Positions 1 to 5,663 of a DNA stretch of 5,663 nt are shown here, piece after piece. The DNA is from Pseudomonadota bacterium (GTDB lineage Bacteria > Myxococcota > Polyangia > GCA-2747355 > JACKDQ01). The translations under genes and the position numbers were made by a program. Position 1 is the first letter of the stretch, and each line of letters starts with the position of its first letter. The stretch is taken from contig JAUVBO010000249.1 in the NCBI GenBank assembly GCA_030591195.1, positions 1-5,663 on the forward strand, read 5' to 3'. The notes under the pieces are model-generated. The model was not told the origin of the DNA. It did no database searches and saw nothing but the letters and a program-made list of their open reading frames with translations.

Positions 1-126
1 GCCGTGACCCAGGTGGAAGACCCGGCCCAGGAAAACCTGGTCACCGCCGAGTTCGGCGCCGGCTTCAGCTTCGACGGCCGGGTGTTCCGCGCCGCCCGGG
101 TCCAGGTGGGTAAGGTCCAACGGTGA
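1..126 (+). CDS. grpE: GrpE, nucleotide exchange factor of DnaK (C-terminal fragment)
   Basis: Only the last 41 codons are in the window; the gene begins upstream of position 1. GrpE is a cytosolic dimer that releases ADP from DnaK in the Hsp70 cycle; its C-terminal beta domain contacts the DnaK nucleotide-binding domain. The visible tail starts with AVTQVED, reads through EFGAGFSFDGR and ends VFRAARVQVGK. This fits the conserved GrpE ending, in which an 'EAV' segment is followed by a G-[YF]-x-hydrophobic-x-G-R-x-x-R-x-A-x-V-x-V strand pair (here G21-F22, G26-R27, R30-A31, V34, V36). The usual Tyr after the first Gly is Phe, and the usual R-P-A is R-A-A as in E. coli. The stop codon TGA at 124-126 overlaps the GTG start of the next gene, so the two are probably translationally coupled. 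The call rests on a short segment, but the pattern is distinctive. Confidence 0.8.
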   Translation, partial: AVTQVEDPAQENLVTAEFGAGFSFDGRVFRAARVQVGKVQR

Positions 127-698
127 CCTCGAGCCACGCGGCGTCTCCGGTGAGCGTCCGCCGCGACTCGCGGCGGACGCGAGGCCGGCGATCGGCCACC
201 GGCCTCGCCCTGGCGGCCCTCGTCTGCGTCGGCCCGACGTCGAGACCAACGGCCGCGCCACCGAGATCGAGACCGACGACGACGTCGAGACCAGCTGCGG
301 CGCCCCCGCTGACCGACTCGAAGGGGGCGCCCTTCCTCGCCCGGCTGGTGGCCCGCAGCTTCTTCAACGCGCTGCTCGGGGGAGATTCAGCCGCCGCATT
401 GCCGCTCTGCGCGGCGAAGGTCGACTTCGACGGCGAGCTGCTCTCCGGCCAAGGCGAGATCGGCGCACGGATCCGCCAGCTGACCCGGCGCGCGCGCCAG
501 CGCCGACTCCGCCTGCGCCGCCTGGTGGTGCTCGATGCCGGCGACATGCGGCGACGGTTCGGCCCTCCGCCGGCCAGGATCGCGTCCAGCGCCCGACGTG
601 GTCGCTACTTTGCCCTGGCGCGCTTCAACCGCCTCGGGGCTGTCGCCGTGCTCGCCAAACGGGGTCGCTTCTATCGGGTGGTGGCCCTGACGGACTGA
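123..698 (+). CDS. Arg-rich, probably exported protein with an NTF2/SnoaL-like body
   Basis: This 191-residue protein has no confident named family. The GTG start overlaps the grpE stop by four bases (GTGA), with a modest AAGG seven bases upstream. A second in-frame GTG at 150 lacks a better ribosome site. Residues 13-24 are strongly basic and 25-38 hydrophobic (ATGLALAALVCVG), which resembles a Sec signal peptide or a single anchor. C35 is not in a convincing lipobox (ALVC). Residues 39-62 are a Thr/Ser/Arg/Pro/Ala spacer with an imperfect repeat of TSRPTAAPP. From about residue 72 a helix (ARLVARSFFNALLGGDSAAAL) leads to DFDGELLSGQGEIGARI, then two strand-like segments, LRRLVVLDAG and the C-terminal AVAVLAKRGRFYRVVAL. 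This order (helix, 'gD' turn, 'fdGe..sG' strand, helix, final beta strands) resembles SnoaL/NTF2-like folds, but no catalytic residues can be assigned. By my count 35 of 191 residues are Arg. Stop TGA is at 696-698. Confidence 0.7.
   Translation: MTSSHAASPVSVRRDSRRTRGRRSATGLALAALVCVGPTSRPTAAPPRSRPTTTSRPAAAPPLTDSKGAPFLARLVARSFFNALLGGDSAAALPLCAAKVDFDGELLSGQGEIGARIRQLTRRARQRRLRLRRLVVLDAGDMRRRFGPPPARIASSARRGRYFALARFNRLGAVAVLAKRGRFYRVVALTD
154..180 (+). repeat. Perfect 11-bp inverted repeat (stem-loop) just after grpE
   Basis: GCGTCCGCCGC at 154-164 is followed by a 5-base loop (GACTC) and its exact complement at 170-180. Ten of the eleven pairs are G-C, so the RNA hairpin would be very stable. 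It lies inside the coding sequence starting at 123, encoding an Arg-rich stretch. No T tract follows, so it is not a canonical intrinsic terminator. It could attenuate or process the grpE transcript, protect its 3' end, or simply follow from Arg codons (CGC/CGG) on both sides. Confidence 0.6.
181..206 (+). repeat. Second inverted repeat, 8-bp arms, directly abutting the first
   Basis: GAGGCCGG at 181-188 and its exact complement CCGGCCTC at 199-206 flank a 10-base loop. The stem begins on the base after the preceding 11-bp hairpin ends, giving a tandem pair of stem-loops over 154-206. It encodes the end of the basic region and the start of the hydrophobic segment of the downstream protein. 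No T run follows. Confidence 0.5.
237..308 (+). repeat. Imperfect in-frame repeat encoding TSRPTAAPP / TSRPAAAPP
   Basis: The octamer TCGAGACC occurs at 240-247, 267-274 and 285-292, at spacings of 27 and 18 bases, all multiples of nine. The first and last copies head two 27-base imperfect repeats (237-263 and 282-308). They encode TSRPTAAPP and TSRPAAAPP, with RSRPTT between them. This makes the low-complexity spacer between the hydrophobic N-terminus and the folded body of the 123-698 protein, and the pattern suggests local duplication. Confidence 0.55.
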
Positions 699-737
699 CA
701 CAGGAGAAAGCGCAACGAAAACGTGCGCAATATCAGG

Positions 738-773
738 ACTGTGCGGTACCCCATCGCAAGATGCCGCAGTTTT
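738..773 (+). terminator. Candidate stem-loop terminator for the grpE-side transcript
   Basis: The bases 738-746 (ACTGTGCGG) and 764-770 (CCGCAGT) pair as 7 bp with a two-base bulge. Inside, CATC (752-755) pairs with GATG (760-763) around a GCAA tetraloop, with an unpaired TACCC at 747-751 on the 5' side. TTTT follows at 770-773. It is downstream of the stop at 698 and just upstream of the kinase promoter candidate, where a terminator would be expected. The stem is interrupted and the T run short, so it is weak; a regulator-binding dyad is an alternative. Confidence 0.35.
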
Positions 774-798
774 CGGGATGCGCACTGTATGCTAGTAT
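770..798 (+). promoter_or_regulatory. Extended -10 promoter candidate for the kinase gene
   Basis: TAGTAT at 793-798 matches the -10 consensus at four of six positions. It is preceded by TGC at 790-792, giving the TGn extended -10 element. A poor -35 (TTTTCG, 770-775) lies at a 17-base spacing, consistent with promoters that depend on the extended -10. An alternative -10 is TATGCT at 788-793. Transcription would start near 804-806, leaving a leader of about 19 bases before the ATG at 824. The region is clearly less GC-rich than the flanking genes. Confidence 0.45.
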
Positions 799-814
799 GC
801 GCTCGCTCTAGCAT
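789..814. promoter_or_regulatory. Operator-like perfect dyad over the -10 region
   Basis: ATGCTAG at 789-795 and CTAGCAT at 808-814 form a perfect 7-bp inverted repeat separated by 12 bases. The left arm overlaps the -10 element and the right arm lies just past the expected start site, so a dimeric protein bound here would block the promoter. The arms contain CTAG, a tetranucleotide that is often scarce in bacterial genomes. The cognate regulator is unknown and not encoded in this window. Confidence 0.45.
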
Positions 815-820
815 GGGAGG
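815..820 (+). promoter_or_regulatory. Ribosome binding site of the kinase gene
   Basis: GGGAGG ends three bases before the ATG at 824, a short spacing. The next codon is GTG (827), which would have a more usual six-base spacing, so initiation at either codon is possible and the proteins would differ by one residue. This site fixes the kinase start at the zinc ribbon and excludes a later start. Confidence 0.65.
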
Positions 821-823
821 ACT

Positions 824-2752
<1,929 letters not shown>

Positions 2753-2766
2753 GCCCCCCTCGGGGC
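2753..2766. terminator. Small GC hairpin at the convergent junction
   Basis: GCCCC (2753-2757) and GGGGC (2762-2766) form a 5-bp stem with a CCTC loop. It directly follows the kinase stop codon and ends four bases before the stop codon of the minus-strand gene. Being symmetrical, it could serve both converging transcripts. No T run follows on either strand, so it is at best a weak or Rho-assisted terminator. Confidence 0.3.
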
Positions 2767-2770
2767 GGGA

Positions 2771-3574
2771 CTACACCCGCTCGAGATAGCGGGTGGTGAA
2801 GTACTTGTCGGGGATGTCAGCGCGCAGCTTGATCTTCTCCACCACCAGCTCGCTGCTGCGCTTGTTCTGCACGTTGACCATCTTCATCTTCATCGGCCGG
2901 TAGCGGTGCTTCTTGGGGTCGACCTCCTTGACGCTGCCAGCTTCGAGCTTCTTCTCCAGCCGGCCCTTGAGGTCAAACGAGTGCGCCCGCCGGACCACGT
3001 AGTCCTTCTTGCCGATCCACGCGATCCGCTTGCTGTAGCCGTTCTCGTCGGCGATCCGGCCGTTCTTCGGCTTGGCCTCGATCACCCAGCAGTCGACGCC
3101 GCCGGCCTTCTCCGAGCGCAGCAGCTGGTGGTTGAAGTCGTCGGTCGACGACGGCGTGATGTCGGCGTAGGTGAACTCCGAGCCCATGAAGCTCTTGGAC
3201 TTCTCCGACGAGACGATCCGTCGCGTCTTGCGCAGCGCTGGCAGGAAGAACCAGATGTCGTCATCCTTCTTCTCGTAGTCGTAGCTGAGCAGGCCGGTGC
3301 CCTTGACGTCGGCCGGCGAGAGGAAGCGGATCAACCGCTTCTCGGTCTTGCCGTGGTCGTAGAGCTTGCTGATCGCCGCGGTCTTGCGCACCCGCTGCTG
3401 CCCACGAGCGTTCTTGATGATCAGCGTGCTGATCATCTCGGCCCCGTCGAGCTTGGCCGACCACCAGGCGCGGTCGACGATCTCGCGGGCCGTCGGCTGC
3501 TTCGCCCCGGCTGGCACGGTCCAGGCCAGGACCACCAGCGTGATGGTTGCCGTCAGCGTGTTTCTCTTGTTCAT
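2771..3574 (-). CDS. Secreted LolA-like 'outer membrane lipoprotein-sorting' protein (TP0789/PF17131 type)
   Basis: This 267-residue protein should be periplasmic. It has a clear signal peptide: basic NKR, a hydrophobic stretch about 9-20, and AGA at 22-24 with probable cleavage before Lys25. The mature part carries the family signature: FLSPADVKGTGLLSYDYE (84-101), then DDDIWFFLPALRKTRRI (104-120) and FMGSEFTYADI (129-139). The C-terminal half is strand-rich, with VDCWVIEAKPK (160-170) and KRIAWIGKKDYVVRRAHSFD (182-201). The family has a LolA/LolB-like half-barrel that can hold a hydrophobic ligand, and is often encoded next to RND/MMPL transporters. That arrangement is seen here: it lies 52 bases downstream of the RND gene on the same strand, so the two are probably one operon. 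The start is supported by a perfect AGGAGG six bases upstream. It is not a true LolA by sequence, and its cargo is unknown. Confidence 0.88.
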   Translation of the reverse strand: MNKRNTLTATITLVVLAWTVPAGAKQPTAREIVDRAWWSAKLDGAEMISTLIIKNARGQQRVRKTAAISKLYDHGKTEKRLIRFLSPADVKGTGLLSYDYEKKDDDIWFFLPALRKTRRIVSSEKSKSFMGSEFTYADITPSSTDDFNHQLLRSEKAGGVDCWVIEAKPKNGRIADENGYSKRIAWIGKKDYVVRRAHSFDLKGRLEKKLEAGSVKEVDPKKHRYRPMKMKMVNVQNKRSSELVVEKIKLRADIPDKYFTTRYLERV

Positions 3575-3580
3575 CGTCAG

Positions 3581-3586
3581 CCTCCT
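3581..3586 (-). promoter_or_regulatory. Strong ribosome binding site of the LolA-like gene
   Basis: On the minus strand this reads AGGAGG, six bases before the ATG at 3574. It lies in the 52-base gap after the RND gene (3575-3626). The LolA-like gene can therefore initiate efficiently by itself on a shared transcript. I saw no convincing promoter or terminator in this gap. Confidence 0.75.
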
Positions 3587-3626
3587 GCGAGAGCTTCGGT
3601 GAGTATCGATCGGTTCACTGTTTCGG

Positions 3627-5663
3627 TCAGTCCTTATCGCCGCTTGGCGCCGGCTCGGCGAAGCGCGGGCGCAGCAGCAGCATCAACGCGGGCATCAGCA
3701 CCATCGCCCCGAGCAGGCAGGCGCTGATCGAGACCACCACGAGGAAGCCGAAGTAGCGCACCGGCGTGAACGACGAGAGCAGCATCACGGCGAAGCCGAC
3801 GACGACCGACAGCGCGTTGATGATGATCCCCCGCCCGGTGGTGGTCAGCGTCGAGAACACCGCCTCGGCTGGCCCGCGGCCCTCGCGGCGCTCGTCACGG
3901 TAGCGCCAGAGGAAGTGGATCGTGTAGTCGACCCCGACGCCGATCATGATCGACGACATCATCGCCGTCGGCAGGTTGAGCTCGATGCCGAGCAGGCCCA
4001 TCAGGCCAAAGAGGAACGCCATCGCCAGCCCGAGCGTGCCGCCAGCAAGCAGGCCAGCGACCAGCGAGCGAAAGAGCACCGAGACGATCAGCACCACCAG
4101 CACCAGCGCGAGCCCGAGGCTCGACAGCTGCCCGAAGACCACCGCGTCGACCAGGTCGTTGAACAGCACGCCGAAGCCCCCGATCATCGTGAACCGACCC
4201 CCCCGAGGGCCCGCTGGCTCGTTCGTCTTCGCCCCACCAGCCGCCCCGCCGGCCATCGTGAACGGAGAGTCCGCCTCGTCGTCTGCTTCCGCCACGGCCC
4301 CGCCCGTCACCGCGGGAGGCGGAGTCACCGGGGTGGACTCGGCGGCGAGGCGTGCGTTTGCTTTTTTGACGTAGTCGCGGAGGAAATGGATCACCTCGGC
4401 CTGCTCTTTGGTGCTCTGGGTGTTGATCCGCCCGCTGAGCAGCGCGTTGCGATAGCGAAAGTCGACCAGCCGGTCGAAGTCCTCCGGCGCGCCGCCATTT
4501 TCGTACATCAGCAGCAGCTGGGCGATGGCCTCGCGCGTGTCGGGGATCCGGTCGTGCTTCGGGTCGTCGCCGTTCATCACCTCGTTCATCTGCCGGATGA
4601 CCTTCGCCATCGAGGTCGTCTGGTCCACCAGGCGCAGGGCCTTGAGCTGCTGCTCGAGGTCGTCGAGCCGCCGCAGCACATCGGGGTGCTTGATGTCGCC
4701 CTCGATCGCCACCGCGAAGGTCGTCGAGCCGCCAAAGTGGTCGTCGGCGATCCGCGAGGCGACCTTCACCGGGTGGTCGTCGGGGAAGTAGTTGACGGTG
4801 TTGGTGTCGATCTCGACCCGACCGATGCCGATGCCCACCACCCCGGTGATCGCGACGAAGCCGACGATGATCTGCTTCGGATTCGCCGCCACCCCGCGGG
4901 CGAGGCTCGCCAGCCCGCGCTCGAGCAGCCGCACCTTGCCCTGGCCGGCGTCCACCGCGGTGATCATCGGCTTGGCCTTCGGCAGCAGCGCGAGCAGCGC
5001 CGGGATCAGCAGCAGGCTGGCCAGCAGCGCGTAGCCGATGCCGGCGCTGGCCAGCACCCCGAGCTGCTTCGCCGGAACGATGATGTGCAGCATCAGGCAG
5101 AGCAGCCCGGCGATGGTTGTCAGGCCGGCGATCGCGATCGGCTTGGCGAGCTCGATCATGACGTTGCGAGCGAGCTCGCGCGAGGTCAGCTGGTTGCCCG
5201 GCCGGTTGACCTCCTGATAGCGAGCGACGAGGTGGATGCCGTAGTCGTTGGCGATCGCGAGCAGGATCACCGGCAGCAGGATGGTGATCATCTGGATCTT
5301 CCAGCCGAGCAGCGGCACCAAGCCCATGGTGAAGACCATCGACAGCACCACGACGGTGAACGGCAGCAGCACCCCGCGCAGCTGGCGAAAGAAGAGGAAG
5401 AGGAAGATCAGCATCACCAACAGACCGAGGGGCAAGAAGCGCCGCATGTCGGTGCGGATCCCCTTGCCGATCAGGTCGCGCACCAGCGGCATCCCGGCGA
5501 TGTGCACCGGCTCGGGCCCGGGGGTCTCGGCGACCACGGCCCGCAGCGCCTCGAGGCTCGCCTCGTCGCTCGCGTCGGCCCGCAGCAGGCCGACGACCGC
5601 GGTCGCCTTGAAGTCGGCGCTGACCACGCTGCCGAAGACGATGTCGTTGCGCCGCAGCGCCGC
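3627..5663 (-). CDS. RND-superfamily MMPL/HAE3-type transporter (5'-truncated)
   Basis: The frame stays open to the window edge, so the N-terminus is missing; 678 residues are visible, numbered here from position 5663. It is an inner-membrane, proton-driven exporter of the RND/MMPL (PF03176) type. The two-fold RND repeat is clear. The visible first half has the end of porter loop 1 (1-70), helices at about 76-92, 98-116, 123-140, 175-195 and 201-227, and the NDYGIHLVARY motif with Asp140. A helix at 264-281 starts the second half. A large periplasmic loop follows (283-507), with the conserved VNYFPDDHPVKVA and DHFGGSTTFAVAIEGD segments. The last helices are at about 512-532, 534-554, 563-587, 610-632 and 636-664, with GVGVDYTIHFLWRY and Asp579. 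The paired Asp-Tyr motifs are the likely proton-relay sites. Residues 437-490 are a flexible Gly/Ala/Pro/acidic insertion. TM1 and most of porter loop 1 are lost off the edge. A GTG at 5627 is internal and not a credible start. The LolA-like gene follows on the same strand. Confidence 0.92.
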   Translation of the reverse strand, partial: AALRRNDIVFGSVVSADFKATAVVGLLRADASDEASLEALRAVVAETPGPEPVHIAGMPLVRDLIGKGIRTDMRRFLPLGLLVMLIFLFLFFRQLRGVLLPFTVVVLSMVFTMGLVPLLGWKIQMITILLPVILLAIANDYGIHLVARYQEVNRPGNQLTSRELARNVMIELAKPIAIAGLTTIAGLLCLMLHIIVPAKQLGVLASAGIGYALLASLLLIPALLALLPKAKPMITAVDAGQGKVRLLERGLASLARGVAANPKQIIVGFVAITGVVGIGIGRVEIDTNTVNYFPDDHPVKVASRIADDHFGGSTTFAVAIEGDIKHPDVLRRLDDLEQQLKALRLVDQTTSMAKVIRQMNEVMNGDDPKHDRIPDTREAIAQLLLMYENGGAPEDFDRLVDFRYRNALLSGRINTQSTKEQAEVIHFLRDYVKKANARLAAESTPVTPPPAVTGGAVAEADDEADSPFTMAGGAAGGAKTNEPAGPRGGRFTMIGGFGVLFNDLVDAVVFGQLSSLGLALVLVVLIVSVLFRSLVAGLLAGGTLGLAMAFLFGLMGLLGIELNLPTAMMSSIMIGVGVDYTIHFLWRYRDERREGRGPAEAVFSTLTTTGRGIIINALSVVVGFAVMLLSSFTPVRYFGFLVVVSISACLLGAMVLMPALMLLLRPRFAEPAPSGDKD
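4185..4263 (-). repeat. Short in-frame direct repeat in the RND periplasmic loop
   Basis: The decamer CATCGTGAAC (plus-strand reading) occurs at 4185-4194 and 4254-4263, exactly 69 bases apart, which is 23 codons. On the coding strand the copies encode FTMIGG (visible residues 491-496) and FTMAGG (468-473). The interval is Gly/Ala/Pro-rich. Deletion or duplication between the copies would stay in frame. Confidence 0.5.

Noticed and set aside
230..245. Possible lipoprotein lipobox at C35 of the 123-698 protein
   Set aside because: The residues before the Cys are A-L-V, not the usual L-[AST]-[GA], so lipidation is not supported.
65..785. Two minus-strand frames (65-547 and 387-785) opposite the grpE end and the Arg-rich gene
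   Set aside because: They are low-complexity Arg/Ala/Ser-rich products. The plus-strand reading is supported by GrpE similarity, the GTGA overlap and the signal-like segment.
2906..3727. A 273-codon plus-strand open frame across the LolA-like gene and the RND C-terminus
   Set aside because: It spans two well-supported minus-strand genes and the gap between them, and its product has no domain or signal features. GC-rich third positions explain the lack of stops.
5625..5627. GTG at 5627 as the start of the RND transporter
   Set aside because: The frame continues upstream without a stop to the window edge, RND/MMPL proteins need TM1 and porter loop 1 before this point, and there is no good ribosome site here.

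Overview
This GC-rich window (5663 bp) looks like chromosomal DNA from a myxobacterium or close relative (Myxococcota, the former Deltaproteobacteria). The reasons are the codon use, a cytosolic Ser/Thr kinase fused to PilZ domains of a type common in Myxococcus, and an RND transporter paired with a LolA-like periplasmic protein. The lineage is an inference from gene content; no rRNA or other phylogenetic marker is complete here.

Layout: (1) Positions 1-126 (+) hold the C-terminal end of GrpE, the nucleotide exchange factor of DnaK. (2) Its stop codon overlaps the GTG start of a small, arginine-rich, probably exported protein with an NTF2/SnoaL-like body (123-698). Two adjacent GC-rich inverted repeats lie in the start of this gene. 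(3) Positions 699-823 carry a terminator-like stem with a short T run, then an extended -10 promoter candidate and a perfect 7-bp inverted repeat over the -10 region. (4) Positions 824-2752 (+) encode a 642-residue kinase with the order zinc ribbon, Ser/Thr kinase, Pro-rich linker, PilZ-like, PilZ. (5) An 18-bp convergent junction with a small GC hairpin follows. (6) On the minus strand is a two-gene unit: a 5'-truncated RND/MMPL transporter (5663 down to 3627), then a secreted LolA-like protein of the TP0789/PF17131 type (3574-2771).

How the parts may work together: the RND protein and the LolA-like protein probably form an export system that moves a lipid or lipoprotein-like cargo from the inner membrane across the periplasm. 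The kinase has its own promoter and is a candidate link between cyclic-di-GMP (PilZ) and protein phosphorylation. Nothing in the sequence shows that the kinase acts on the neighbouring genes. The most noteworthy items are the kinase architecture with its degenerate PilZ motifs, the operator-like dyad over its promoter, and the paired hairpins just after the grpE stop codon.
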